A stretch of DNA of 64,000 nucleotides from Streptomyces sp. yr375 (GCF_900110755.1 NZ_FOFF01000007.1:124001-188000), one strand, 5' to 3'; numbered from the stretch's first letter, positions 27,452 through 36,477 are shown. A program made the numbers and translations. Notes: generated by a model from the sequence alone, not told the origin.

Positions 27452-27486
27452 GGACGCCGGACGCCGGACGCCGGACGCCGGACGCC
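27452..27486. repeat. 7-bp tandem repeat GGACGCC, five perfect copies
   Basis: It starts directly after the stop of the DUF1980 gene and lies between that gene and the convergent toxin gene. It is GC-rich and non-coding. Confidence 0.9.
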
Positions 27487-27522
27487 GGGCGGAGTGAGCC
27501 ACCGGATCTCCCTTTCCGGCCG

Positions 27523-27909
27523 TCAGGGCCACGTACGCTCGATCCGGTCCTGCCGCACGGCGTAGGCGGCCGGTCCGCCTCTGACGATCGCCCGGTGGAT
27601 CGCGTCCCGACGGGCGTGGAGCCGTTCGACCATCTCGATGCTGCGGAGCTGCTGATTGTCGAGGTAGAAGAGCACCGCCCCACGCTCCTGTACCGGCTGG
27701 ATCTCCAGATCCCGGGTCTTGATCCGGCCGTCCTTGGACAACGGGACCCACGACCGGTCGAGGCCGTGCGTGATCCACTCCTCGTCCGGGACGTCCTGGC
27801 CGTCGTCCGGGAAGACGTCCCCGATGCGGTGGACGATCCAGCCGAGTGCCCTCAGCCCTTCCGCGACCCGCCGCCCGAGATTCCGATCGAGGAAGAACTC
27901 AGGCGGCAA
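27523..27909 (-). CDS. PIN-like toxin, VapC45 type
   Basis: This 128-residue protein has the short PIN-like layout of VapC45/DUF5615 relatives: FFLDRNLGRRVAEGLRALGW with the first acidic residue, a DEEWITHG segment, SKDGRIKTRD, and a C-terminal basic helix. PIN toxins are metal-dependent ribonucleases; the weaker acidic set makes activity likely but unproven. The start is taken as TTG 27909, which overlaps the antitoxin gene by 11 bp. The antitoxin-first order with overlapping ends is typical of a toxin-antitoxin operon. Confidence 0.72.
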   Translation of the reverse strand: MPPEFFLDRNLGRRVAEGLRALGWIVHRIGDVFPDDGQDVPDEEWITHGLDRSWVPLSKDGRIKTRDLEIQPVQERGAVLFYLDNQQLRSIEMVERLHARRDAIHRAIVRGGPAAYAVRQDRIERTWP

Positions 27910-28555
27910 GGCGCACCACTGCGTGGCACAGGGCCTCGACCTGGTCAGGGGTCATGCCGAAGTCGTACGCGATGTCCTCGACGCTCTCCCCGGCCTCCCA
28001 CAGGTCGGTGATGGCCCCGACCGAGACGCGGTTCGCGGCCACGACGGGGAGACCGTGGCCGAACCTCGGGTCGATCACGACCGGGACGGAGTCCGGGTAC
28101 TGCCTCAGCCGCAGGCTCGTGGGGAAGTCGTCGTCCGCGTCCCAGGTCAGGTAGCGCAGGTAGCCGGAGACCACTTCCTGGATCGGGGCCTGACCGTCCC
28201 GGGCCCGGCGCAGGTCGCCGAAGCCGTGCTCGACGAAGATGTCCACGCCGTCCGTCGCGATGCGCTTCGACACCAGGCCGTACGGGGTGTCGAAAGCGTC
28301 GCGCACGGCGGCCGCGGCCTCCCTGATCTCGCTCATGCGCAGGCCCAGGGAACGCAGGGACCGCAGTACGTGCGCCTCGGCCACGGCGATGAACGGCACC
28401 GAGGGCTGCCCTGTGCGGACGGGCTCCACCTGGTGGACGAGCGGTGCTCCCGCCGCCTTGCCCTTGAGCCACGAGGTCAGGGTCGACTGGGGGATCTCCA
28501 AGTACGAGGACGTTTCCGTGGGCGTCAGGAGCCCGTCCCTGAACCTGTCGACCAT
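27899..28555 (-). CDS. DUF433/VapB45-type antitoxin with HTH domain
   Basis: This 218-residue protein has an N-terminal MerR/HTH-like DNA-binding segment (LTPTETSSYLEIPQSTLTSWL, residues about 10-30) and a C-terminal DUF433 domain (VIDPRFGHGLPVVAANRVSVGAI, then DIAYDFGMTPDQVEALCHAV). DUF433 proteins accompany VapC45-like toxins and are thought to neutralise them and repress the operon. The ATG at 28555 follows GAGGAGGTGG; a longer frame to 28642 is not needed. Confidence 0.75.
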   Translation of the reverse strand: MVDRFRDGLLTPTETSSYLEIPQSTLTSWLKGKAAGAPLVHQVEPVRTGQPSVPFIAVAEAHVLRSLRSLGLRMSEIREAAAAVRDAFDTPYGLVSKRIATDGVDIFVEHGFGDLRRARDGQAPIQEVVSGYLRYLTWDADDDFPTSLRLRQYPDSVPVVIDPRFGHGLPVVAANRVSVGAITDLWEAGESVEDIAYDFGMTPDQVEALCHAVVRLAA

Positions 28556-28646
28556 GATCCACCTCCTCTTGCTCTTGGCGCCGGTTGCCGGATGGTCGCA
28601 CATCAAGCCTCCCACCCGCGGGCCGTCGGAACACCGCTGCACCGGC

Positions 28647-29641
28647 TCAACCAGCCGCGCGGAGAGGCTCCTCGGCTCGACGGTTCCGGTCGTCCCGGCG
28701 GTTGCGGCACTCCAGGCAGAGGTCCGGGCCTGCCGAGCGGAAGGCGCGCTCGCAGCCGTCGCAGGTCTTGAAGGGGACGACGGCCTGTCGCACCCCAGAT
28801 CCCCCAGATCCCCCAGATCCCCCAGATCCCTCGGATCCCCCTGATCCGGCTGGTTCCCCGGGTCCCGCCGTTCTGGCCGGTGTGAGCAGGGGAGTCTCCT
28901 TCAGCCGGAAGGCGAGGATGCCCACGGGGCGGGTCAGCAGGGGGTCCGGGAGTCGGGCGGTGAGCTGTTCGGTGATCTCGGTGGGCAGGAGGCCCGCCGC
29001 GAGCCACCGGCTGACCGCCGGAGCGAGGCGGGCCGCCTCCTGCTCGGACAGGATCAGGCGCGGATCGACGCGGCGCAGCGAGGCGAGCACGGCGACCGCC
29101 CGCGGGTCGGCTGCGGTGAGGGACGGCGTCGGCTCCCGCGGTTCCTCCCTCACGGCCGCCGCTTCCCGTACGGGCGTTGCGGCGGCGGGCGGGGCTTCGT
29201 CCGCCAAAGGCTTCCGGGGGCGCGGCGGCTTCGGGGGCTCAGGGCCGTCCGGCGCGGGTCGTCCACCCGGCCCCGACGTCCCCCCGGCGCGCCGCACGGC
29301 ACGTCGTGGAAGTACGTCCGGGTACGGATGCGCCCACTGGGTCCGCGCTCGCGGCGGCGCTCCAAGTGGCCCGCCCGCTCAAGCTCCTTGAGCGCCCGGG
29401 AGATCAGGATCTCGCCCTCGGTGAAGTGCGCGCACAGGGCGGCGATGGTCACGGGGGTGCCGTCGGGCAGCGAGAGGATGTAGGCCGCGACGCCGATCGT
29501 GACCGCGCTGCCGCGCCGCTGGGCGAGGGCGTTGGCGAGCACGGTGAAGCCGGCGGTGAGGCGGGTGCGTACGTGGATCACGCCGGAGGTCGGGGCTCCG
29601 GCGTCGGCGCGCAGGCGCGCGTTAGAATGCGTTTCAGCCAT
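28647..29641 (-). pseudogene. Frameshifted HTH / zinc-ribbon regulator
   Basis: The N-terminal 110 or so residues (MAETHSNARLRADAGAPTSG, then the winged helix TIAALCAHFTEGEILISRALKELERAGHLERR) are in one frame, which then degenerates and ends at 29150. The expected C-terminal part is in the next frame: DPRLILSEQEAARLAPAVSRW, then PVGILAFRLKETPL and the cysteine knuckle TCDGCERAFRSAGPDLCLEC. The switch point is a run of six C at 29280-29285. Together the two parts give a protein of about 331 residues of a type common in Streptomyces. One base change would restore it, so sequencing error, real loss or slippage are all possible. Confidence 0.75.
28793..28828 (-). repeat. 9-bp tandem repeat encoding a Gly-Gly-Ser linker
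   Basis: Four perfect copies of CCCCAGATC are followed by two degenerate ones to 28846. On the coding strand they give (GGS)n between the HTH-protein core and its zinc knuckle. The length is a multiple of three, so the frame is kept. Confidence 0.9.
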
Positions 29642-30145
29642 TGGGAAGGTCTAGCTTCCTGAGCGGTCAGGCCCTCGTCCGGGATTGCCGTCCCGGCGGG
29701 GGCCGTCGTTTGTCTGCGGTTGTCGCGGCGAACGTAACCGCTCCGCTTCCGCCGCTGCAAGCCGGTCACCCGCACGGGTGACACGGGCGGGGAGGGGGGG
29801 TGGGTGGGTAGTTCTTTCCCTGGTCCTTAAGGGAGGCCAGTGGCCCACCGGCCCCTCGCCGACAAGGTCCCGGCGAGCGAGGAAGACGGACCGTCACCGG
29901 TACCCGGTTGACGCGGAAGCGGTGTGGCCGGGCGGCGACCGGCAAGGCCGAGCCCAAACCCGATGCGGAGCCCGCCTTCGAGGACGACGGTGGAAATATG
30001 ACACTTCGGTGCGGGGGCGTCACATTTCTCTCGAGTCACGTCCACCCGTCCCCGGACGCTTGCACGCACCGCTGAACTTCGAAGACCTGGTTAAGCCTTC
30101 CTCAACCCCTGGTGGCCAGGCGGTGAGCGGCCCATGATGGGGGCC
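29642..30145. other. Gap with no confident gene
   Basis: A 23-codon frame starting at GTG 29840 (MAHRPLADKVPASEEDG) has GGGAGG close upstream and could be a small peptide or a gene remnant. Downstream, TGKAEPKPDAEPAFEDDGG is readable in another frame near 29940. Nothing else is recognisable; the promoter of the luciferase-like gene must lie here. Confidence 0.45.
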
Positions 30146-30532
30146 ATGACGGCGGCCTCGCGTGCCTTGGCACGACTCGCGACCTGGCCGGACCTCGCGG
30201 AGGACCGGCCTAGCTGTGGCACTGGTCGGGCGGTGCGCTCGGGCGGTGTCGAGATCGTGCACTTCCATTCCGACGTGAGTGTCGACCTGCATCTCACGGC
30301 CAAGGCGATCCGGCGGTACGAGAGGGACCTGCGGCACTCCACCGCCATCCGGCTGCTGCCCGGCTCGCCTTGGGTGACCGTCCACCTGGAGTGTGAGACG
30401 GACATCGACCTGCTCATGACGCTGGTCAGCGCCGCCCTCCAAGCCCACCAGCAGAATCCGGCCGCCGCCGACGCCCCCCTCCCACGCTGCAACGACCACC
30501 GGGAGGTGGCGCTCAGCCGCGAGACCGGGTGA
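30146..30532 (+). CDS. Luciferase-like domain (DUF5519) protein
   Basis: This 128-residue protein has the compact pattern LARLATWPDLAEDRPSCGTGRA, IVHFHSDVSVDLHLTAKAI, TAIRLLPGSPWVTVHLE and CNDHREVAL found in small Streptomyces proteins annotated as luciferase-domain/DUF5519. No enzymatic activity is established. Three ATGs (30134, 30137, 30146) are in frame; the last is chosen because GGGGG precedes it and homology-like sequence begins there. It stands alone. Confidence 0.75.
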   Translation: MTAASRALARLATWPDLAEDRPSCGTGRAVRSGGVEIVHFHSDVSVDLHLTAKAIRRYERDLRHSTAIRLLPGSPWVTVHLECETDIDLLMTLVSAALQAHQQNPAAADAPLPRCNDHREVALSRETG

Positions 30533-30560
30533 GTAGCCGTCCCGTCTCCTCCGCGTCTGG

Positions 30561-30583
30561 ATAGCTGACGGGCCGTCAGTTAT
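30561..30583. promoter_or_regulatory. TetR-type palindrome
   Basis: Arms CTGACG and CGTCAG surround GGC, and the flanks ATAG/TTAT extend the symmetry. It lies 63 bp before the start of the hypothetical gene at 30646. Such CTGACGG-type palindromes are common TetR operators in Streptomyces; no TetR gene is in this window. Confidence 0.55.
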
Positions 30584-30645
30584 CGTCTGCCGTGCCGGCT
30601 CGTGTGTGCCGACGCGTGCCTTCCGACGTAGAAGGGGTGAGCGCC

Positions 30646-31158
30646 ATGGAGACCGACCGGGAACGTTCGACCCGTCCTCCCCGCAGTTCGCAGCCGCCGG
30701 GGGATCCCCGTTGGGTGGCGATGTTTTATGACGCGCCCTCGGCGTCCTGGCGGCAGGCCGCCGAATCTCCCGACCGGACGCCCGTACTGTTCGCGATCGG
30801 TGAGATGACCCAGGTCAAACGGGGCCGGGGTGATGACTTCGCCGTCGATCTGTGGGGTCCGGAGGGTGGGGAGTGGCGGCGGTTCGACCCGGTTTCGCCG
30901 GTGGCGGTCGAAGCGGCGGTCGAAGTGGCGGTCGACGCGTCGGTCGATGCTTCGGCCGTTGTCGGGCATGCCAAGTTCGCGGAGCGTATGGAGGGGCGGC
31001 GGCATCAGGTTCTCGTCGCCGGGTTGAGCAAGGCCGGGCTCTATGATCTTGCCCCGGACGATGTGGCGGCCGTTCGGGTGTTGGTCGAGCGGGTCGACGA
31101 GAGCACGTTGCGGCGGGTCGTGCACTGGATGGCGGTGGCCGGCGCGCCGGGGGAGTGA
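30646..31158 (+). CDS. Hypothetical protein with a Val/Ala-Asp repeat
   Basis: This 170-residue soluble protein has a basic N-terminus (RERSTRPPRSSQPPG), a beta-rich middle (RWVAMFYDAPSASW, PVLFAIGEMTQVKRGRGDDF), a low-complexity run VAVEAAVEVAVDASVDASAV at about residues 91-110, and a helical C-terminus. The ATG at 30646 follows AAGGGG by eight bases. The palindrome upstream suggests regulation by a TetR protein. I do not recognise the family. Confidence 0.6.
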   Translation: METDRERSTRPPRSSQPPGDPRWVAMFYDAPSASWRQAAESPDRTPVLFAIGEMTQVKRGRGDDFAVDLWGPEGGEWRRFDPVSPVAVEAAVEVAVDASVDASAVVGHAKFAERMEGRRHQVLVAGLSKAGLYDLAPDDVAAVRVLVERVDESTLRRVVHWMAVAGAPGE

Positions 31159-31162
31159 GCTG

Positions 31163-31936
31163 TCAGGTGGGCGTCGGGTAGGTCCAGTGGAACGACGTCA
31201 GGGCTCTTGCCCTGGCCTCCACGACCGCCATGCGCGCCGCCCGTTCGACGGGGTCGACGTGTGACGGGTGGCCCGTGACCTGGCCGTCCCACTTGCGGTA
31301 GTACAGGCCGACCGTCGCCGAGAACCAGCCCCGGCTCACCGCGTCGAGGGCCAGCAGCAGGCCGGTGTCCTCGGAGGCGGGCAGGGCCATCCAGCCGCCG
31401 AGCGCGGTGAGGAGGTCCCGTCGTACGAAGAGGCTCGCGGGGTGCACCGGTGCGCGGAAGTCGTTGGCCTTCCAGAGGGCGAGCACCGTGCCGCGCTCGA
31501 TGGGGCCTTCGGCCGGGTCGCCGGGGAAGGCGACCGTGGAGCCGTCCGGGAGCAGGTCGAGGGTGCGTGAGGTGGCCCAGCCGAGGGCCGGGTCGGCCTC
31601 CAGGGCGGCCAGGTCGCGGGCGAGGGCGCCGGGCGCGAGGCGGTCGTCGGCGTCCAGGACCTTCACGTACTCGCCCTGCGCGTGCGCGAGCGCGAGGGTG
31701 CGGGCTACTCCGGGGCCGCCGGGACGCCCCTGGCGGAAGACCACGCGGGTGTCGGCGGCGGGCAGGTGCGGTGCGACCTCGTCCGTCGTGCCGTCCTCGC
31801 GGATCACCCACTGCCACTCCCACCCCGGGGGCAACTCCTGTGCGCACAGCGACGCGTAGGCCTCGGGGAGGTGGCGGGCGGCGGGGGCGTGCACGGCGGT
31901 GACGATCACGATGCGCCGGTTCACGGGAGGGTTCAC
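31163..31936 (-). CDS. Family 2 glycosyltransferase
   Basis: This 257-residue soluble GT-A enzyme has IVIVTAVHAPAARHLPEAYAS at the N-terminus, VIREDGTTDEV for nucleotide-sugar binding, and VKVLDADDRLAPGAL with the DXD-like metal site. SEDTGLLLAL, near residue 200, supplies the ED base motif. It probably transfers a sugar to a small molecule or lipid; no carrier genes lie nearby. The start is GTG 31936 or 31924, both without a clear ribosome site. It is convergent with the hypothetical gene at 30646, only 4 bp away. Confidence 0.85.
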   Translation of the reverse strand: MNPPVNRRIVIVTAVHAPAARHLPEAYASLCAQELPPGWEWQWVIREDGTTDEVAPHLPAADTRVVFRQGRPGGPGVARTLALAHAQGEYVKVLDADDRLAPGALARDLAALEADPALGWATSRTLDLLPDGSTVAFPGDPAEGPIERGTVLALWKANDFRAPVHPASLFVRRDLLTALGGWMALPASEDTGLLLALDAVSRGWFSATVGLYYRKWDGQVTGHPSHVDPVERAARMAVVEARARALTSFHWTYPTPT

Positions 31937-31988
31937 GCGGGGTTCACGGGGAGTACTTGCCCCTTCCCGGACGGTTCGCCCAGGTCAC

Positions 31989-32072
31989 CGGGCACGCAAA
32001 GGCCCGGCCGCTGGCGACGGGGGATGCACCAGCGACCGGGCTATGGCCAAGGCTAACAAGGCTGTCGGCCCG
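31989..32072 (+). ncRNA. Candidate orphan structured RNA (weakly GEMM/c-di-GMP-riboswitch-like)
   Basis: Nested pairings can be drawn: CGGGC (31989-31993) with GCCCG (32068-32072), GCCCGG (32002-32007) with CCGGGC (32036-32041), and CGCTGG (32009-32014) with CCAGCG (32029-32034). The unpaired stretch ACGCAAAG at 31994-32001 resembles the conserved segment of GEMM-I riboswitches, but the rest of that consensus, including a GNRA loop and receptor, is not clear. No gene follows on the + strand, which weakens a riboswitch claim. The same hairpins could serve the opposite strand as the leader of the glycosyltransferase. Confidence 0.33.
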
Positions 32073-32103
32073 ACGGGAGTCGACTTCTCTCCTGCCTCGC
32101 CGT

Positions 32104-32119
32104 TGTGATCGGGATCACT
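32104..32119. promoter_or_regulatory. Crp-like palindrome
   Basis: GTGATC and GATCAC flank GG inside TGTGATCGGGATCACT, close to the GTG(N6)GNCAC motif described for Streptomyces Crp. It lies between the candidate RNA and the end of the STAND gene. The rest of this gap to 32228 is pyrimidine-rich, with repeated CCCTCG-type units. Confidence 0.4.
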
Positions 32120-32228
32120 GTCACACCACCCCCCTTGTTTAACCCTTGCTTATCTCTCGCCAATCCCTCGCCAATCCCTCATCTTTCCCTCGTCTTTCCC
32201 TCACGCGTCCCTCCTCCCCATCCCTTAC

Positions 32229-35200
32229 TCATCGTTCGCACGGAGGCTCGTAAGAGAGTCGGGGCAGGTACTCGTGCCACTTGTCCGCTGTCAGGACGCC
32301 TCGGGTGGTCGCGCAGATGCGGCTGATCGCCGTGTTCACGTCCAGGTTCCACAGGCGGACGGTGTCGGCGCCGCTGGAGACGCCGAGCATGTGGCTGTTG
32401 GGGCTGAAGGAGAGGAAGTTGCCGGTCTTGGCGTTGGGGCTCATGGACTGGCCGATGGGGGAGGCGTCGGCGGGGACGGCGACGTTCCACAGGCGGACCG
32501 TGTTGTCGTCGCCGCCGCTGGCGAGGGTGCGGCCGTCACGGCTGTAGGTGAGGGAGACGACCGCCTCGGAGTGGCCGGTGAGCGGCGAGCCGAGGCGGGT
32601 CGCGTCGGCCGGGTCGGTGATGTTCCACAGCCGGACCGTGTCGTCGTCGCTGCCGCTGGCCAGGGTGTGGCCGTCCGGACTGTAGGCGAGGGTGTTGACG
32701 GGGGCCACGTGGCCGGTGAGGGGCTTGCCGAGCGGGGTCGTACGGCCCGGGTCGGTCACGTCCCACAGGCGGATGGTGCCGTCCGCGCTGCCGCTGGCCA
32801 GGGTGTGGCCGTCCGGGCTGAAGACGAGGGCGTTGATGTAGCCCTTGTGGCCGGCGAGCGGAGCGCCGAGCGGGACGACGTGGGAGGGGTCGGCGACGTT
32901 CCAGAGCTGGATGCGGCGGTCGTCGTAGGCGGTCGCCAGGATCCGTCCGTCGGGGCTGAAGGACAGCGCGTCGGAGCCCATGAAACGGGTCTGGAGGGGG
33001 ATGGGCGGTCCGGAGGAGACCGGGTGGGTCGGGTCCGTGACGTTCCACAGGTACACCGCGCGGTCCGGCGACAGCACGGCGAGGGTGCGGCCGTCGGGGG
33101 AGAACGCGGGCTGGCGGTCGCCGCTGTCCTTCGGCATGAACGCCTCGCTGAGGGAGACGGGACGGCCGGGGGACTCCACGTTCCACAGCCGGATGCGTCC
33201 GTCGCGGGCGGCGGTGGCGAGCACCTTGCCGTCCGGGCGGAACACCCCGTTGCGGCCGATCATGTCCGACGTCGGGATCGACCACAGCCGGACCTTGTTG
33301 TCGCCGCTGCCGGTGGCGAGGGTGCGGCCGTCGGGACTGAAGCCCAGCGCGTACATCTCGCCGCTGCCGCCCGCCAGCGGCTCGCCGACCTGGGACGGGA
33401 ACTCCGGATCGCGCACGTTCCACAGACTCGCCGTCGAGTCGGCGCTCGCGGCGGCCAGCAGGGAGCCGTCCGGACTGAAGGCGACGGACCAGACCGGGCC
33501 GGTGTGCCCCGGGATCGGTGCGCCGATCTGCGTCGCGCGGCGCGGGTCGGTGACGTTCCACAGCCGGATCGTGTCGTCCGCGCTGCCGCTCGCGAGGGTC
33601 AGGCCGTCGGGGCTGAAGTCCAGCGAGTGCACGGTGTCGGTGTGCCCGGTCAGCGCCTTGCCGACCGGCTCGGGGCGGCGCGGATCGGCCGTGTTCCACA
33701 GCCGGATCGTGTTGTCGTCGCCGCCCGCCGCGAGCAGCTTGCCGTCCGGGCTGAACGCCACGGACCGCACGGCGGCGCCGTGCCCGGTCAGCGGCGCGCC
33801 CAGCGGGCGGACCCGCGCGGGGTCGGCCGTGTTCCACAGCCGTACGGTGTGGTCCTCGCCGGCCGAGGCCAGCGTCCGCCCGTCCGGGCTGAACGCGAGC
33901 AGGTAGATCGTGCCGGTGTGGCCGGTCAGGGGTGCCCCGAGGGAGCGTGGGTGGGCGGGGTCGCGGACGTCCCACAGGCGGACGGTGCCGTCGTCGCCGG
34001 CGCTGGCCAGGGTGTGGCCGTCCGGACTGAACACCGCGCTGCTCACCCAGCTCGTGTGACCGGTGAGGGGCCTGCCGAGCGGCTTGGGGTGGGACCGGTC
34101 GCTCACGTCCCACAGGCGGACGGTGCGGTCGTAGCTGGCGGTGGCCAGCAGCTTGCCGTCCGGGCTGAACGAGGTGAGGTAGACGGCGCCGGTGTGGCCG
34201 AGCAGGGGCGTGGCCAGCGGCGCGTTGACGATCGAGATCAGGCGGTTGCGGGTGCCCTCGTCGTCGGGCCGCAGGTCGTGCGCCACCAGGTCGAGCTGGG
34301 CGGACAGCGACGGATCCGTGTACTGGACGCGGTCGGCCTCCGCCACCACCTGCTCGAACACGGCGTCGTTGCGCTGCTGCCACGCGACGACGGCCGCGCC
34401 GACCGCCACCATCGACAGCACCACCAGCGCCGACACCGCCGCCCGGAAGACCCACACCATCCGCCGGCGCAGCCGGACCGAGGCGGCCAGGAACTCCACC
34501 GCGCTGCGCGTCAGGAAGGTGTTGCCGGCCGACTTCGCCCAACTGCGGGCCTGCTCGAGCCGCGAACCCCGGTACAGCAGCGCCGAGTCGCGGTTCGAGC
34601 CCTCCCAGGCCCGGCCGTCCTCCTCCAGCCGCTGCCGCAGCAGATGGTCGCTGCGGTCCTCGTCGATCCAGTCGCGCAGCCGGGGCCAGGCGTGCAGCAG
34701 CGCCTCGTGGGTGATCTCCACGGTCTCCGCGTCCAGCGTCACGAGGCGGGCGCTCACCAGCGCTTCGAGCGACTCCTCCGTCTTGCCGGGATCGGTCGAC
34801 TCCGCCGCCAACTGACGGCGCGTGCCCCGCCGCCGGGTGGCCTGGGTGTCCTCACCGAGCCGCACCAGCCGCAGCAGGAGCAGCCGCGCGGCGCTGCGGG
34901 CCGCCGGGTCGAGCCTGGACCAGGCCCGTTCGGCGGTCGCCGCGACCGCGCCCTGGATGCCGCCCGCCGCGCGGTAGCCGGCCAGCGTCAGCCGGCCCGC
35001 CTTGCGGCGCTGCCAGGTGGCGAGCAGGGCGTGCGACAGCAGGGGCAGCACACCGGCGTGCGCCCCGCGCGGACCGTCGACGGTCACCTCGCGGATGATC
35101 AGCTCCGCGAGGCCGGGTTCCAGCTCCAGCCCCACGGCCCGGGCCGGCCCGCTCACCGCCTCCCGCAACTCCGGCGTGGTCAGCGGCCCGAGCACCATGT

Positions 35201-36332
35201 GCCGGTGCTGGAGCGCGTCGGAGAGTTCCGAGTGGGCGAGGCACTGCTCGTAGAAGTCGGCGCGGATGCCCAGGACCACGAGGACGGGGGGAAGGGTGGC
35301 TTCCTTTTCCCTTTCATCCGCTTCGTTGTCGTCCGCGGGAGTGCAGGCCGCGTGGAGGAGCTGGATGAAGAGACGCCGGGTGGATTCGTCGGGGCAGAGA
35401 GTGAACGCCTCTTCGAACTGGTCGACGATGATGACGGGGCGGGTGGGAGAGGGGGTGAGGGAGGGGGTTGAGGGTTCGGAGGGGGAGGGTGACTCGCGTA
35501 GAGCCCAGGCGGCGAAAGCCTTCCGTACGGCGGTCGCGAAGCGCGGGGTGCCGGGCTCCTCGGCGGTGACGGGGGCGAGTTCGGGGATGCGGTCGGTCAG
35601 CTCGGCGAGGGGATCCGCGCCGGGCACGAGCTGGAGGACCGTCGCCGCACTGTTCTTCTCGCCGGACGTACCACTCGCCGCGCCGCCCAGCGCCCCGTCC
35701 TGCAGCGCGGGTACGAGGCCGGCGCTGAGCAGCGAGGACTTGCCCGCTCCGGACGCGCCGACCAGCATGACCAGGCCCCCCGTCCGTTCCGCCGCGCGGA
35801 GTTGGGCGACGAGGGCGTCCGTGCTCCGCTCCCGGCCGAAGAACCACCGGGCGTCCTGCTCGCGGTACGAGGCGAGGCCCCGGTACGGGCACACGCCCCC
35901 GGGGACGCCCGACCCCTCGGCCGCGGGCCGTTCCTCCTCCTCCTCCGCGGCGGCGACCGGGACGTCGCCGACGACCGGATCGGCCACCGCCCGCTCCCAC
36001 AGCCGCTGCCACTGGGCGAGGTCGTACAGCCCGGCGGACACCGGCGCGGGTCGCGCGCGGCGGGCGTCGGGTATCAGGACGTGCAGCACCGCGGCGAGGG
36101 CGGCGAACTGTGCGGGCACGTTGCGGGCCCGTCGCCAGTCGCTGATCCGCTGGGCGGACACCCGTACGGGTCGCCCCCGTTCGTCGACCCGCTGCAGCCG
36201 GACGACCGCTTCGCTCACGCGCTTGAGCGGAGGGTTGCCAGCCTCCTTGTACAGCAGCGCGAGCCGTTCCGCGAAGGCTGTGCGTGCGCCCGAGTCGGAA
36301 CTCAAGGCCTCCACCCCTAACTTCCCCCGCAC
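32229..36332 (-). CDS. HTH / STAND NTPase / WD40 protein (nSTAND1 type)
   Basis: This 1367-residue protein has an N-terminal helix-turn-helix-like domain (about 15-90, RVSAQRISDWRRARNVPAQF) and an NTPase module with Walker A VGASGAGKSSLLSAGLV (about 190) and Walker B VIIVDQFEEAF (about 300). A winged-helix/helical arm follows, then one transmembrane helix near 625-650, and 14 WD40 repeats (FSPDGxxLAxxxxDxTVRLW), enough for two seven-bladed propellers. STAND proteins switch between closed and open oligomeric states when their sensor repeats bind a trigger; many act in signalling and some in phage defence. It is divergent from Wadjet across a 494-bp gap. A defence role is inference from family and position. 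Confidence 0.9.
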   Translation of the reverse strand: MRGKLGVEALSSDSGARTAFAERLALLYKEAGNPPLKRVSEAVVRLQRVDERGRPVRVSAQRISDWRRARNVPAQFAALAAVLHVLIPDARRARPAPVSAGLYDLAQWQRLWERAVADPVVGDVPVAAAEEEEERPAAEGSGVPGGVCPYRGLASYREQDARWFFGRERSTDALVAQLRAAERTGGLVMLVGASGAGKSSLLSAGLVPALQDGALGGAASGTSGEKNSAATVLQLVPGADPLAELTDRIPELAPVTAEEPGTPRFATAVRKAFAAWALRESPSPSEPSTPSLTPSPTRPVIIVDQFEEAFTLCPDESTRRLFIQLLHAACTPADDNEADEREKEATLPPVLVVLGIRADFYEQCLAHSELSDALQHRHMVLGPLTTPELREAVSGPARAVGLELEPGLAELIIREVTVDGPRGAHAGVLPLLSHALLATWQRRKAGRLTLAGYRAAGGIQGAVAATAERAWSRLDPAARSAARLLLLRLVRLGEDTQATRRRGTRRQLAAESTDPGKTEESLEALVSARLVTLDAETVEITHEALLHAWPRLRDWIDEDRSDHLLRQRLEEDGRAWEGSNRDSALLYRGSRLEQARSWAKSAGNTFLTRSAVEFLAASVRLRRRMVWVFRAAVSALVVLSMVAVGAAVVAWQQRNDAVFEQVVAEADRVQYTDPSLSAQLDLVAHDLRPDDEGTRNRLISIVNAPLATPLLGHTGAVYLTSFSPDGKLLATASYDRTVRLWDVSDRSHPKPLGRPLTGHTSWVSSAVFSPDGHTLASAGDDGTVRLWDVRDPAHPRSLGAPLTGHTGTIYLLAFSPDGRTLASAGEDHTVRLWNTADPARVRPLGAPLTGHGAAVRSVAFSPDGKLLAAGGDDNTIRLWNTADPRRPEPVGKALTGHTDTVHSLDFSPDGLTLASGSADDTIRLWNVTDPRRATQIGAPIPGHTGPVWSVAFSPDGSLLAAASADSTASLWNVRDPEFPSQVGEPLAGGSGEMYALGFSPDGRTLATGSGDNKVRLWSIPTSDMIGRNGVFRPDGKVLATAARDGRIRLWNVESPGRPVSLSEAFMPKDSGDRQPAFSPDGRTLAVLSPDRAVYLWNVTDPTHPVSSGPPIPLQTRFMGSDALSFSPDGRILATAYDDRRIQLWNVADPSHVVPLGAPLAGHKGYINALVFSPDGHTLASGSADGTIRLWDVTDPGRTTPLGKPLTGHVAPVNTLAYSPDGHTLASGSDDDTVRLWNITDPADATRLGSPLTGHSEAVVSLTYSRDGRTLASGGDDNTVRLWNVAVPADASPIGQSMSPNAKTGNFLSFSPNSHMLGVSSGADTVRLWNLDVNTAISRICATTRGVLTADKWHEYLPRLSYEPPCER

Positions 36333-36477
36333 CTGGATTCCGGACCGGAAAACCCACTTTATATGGCTGACCTGCGGAGAAGGGGTTGACCGGACAACGG
36401 ATCCTCCTCTCCCCGGGCCTTAGCTGGCAGGATCCGGAACACAGCAGCGCAGCAACCGGGCGCGCTCGACGACGCCC

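Noticed and set aside
32274-35471. 1065-codon + strand reading frame
   Set aside because: Antisense shadow of the WD40 region; repeated Val/Ala/Arg composition and no protein family character.
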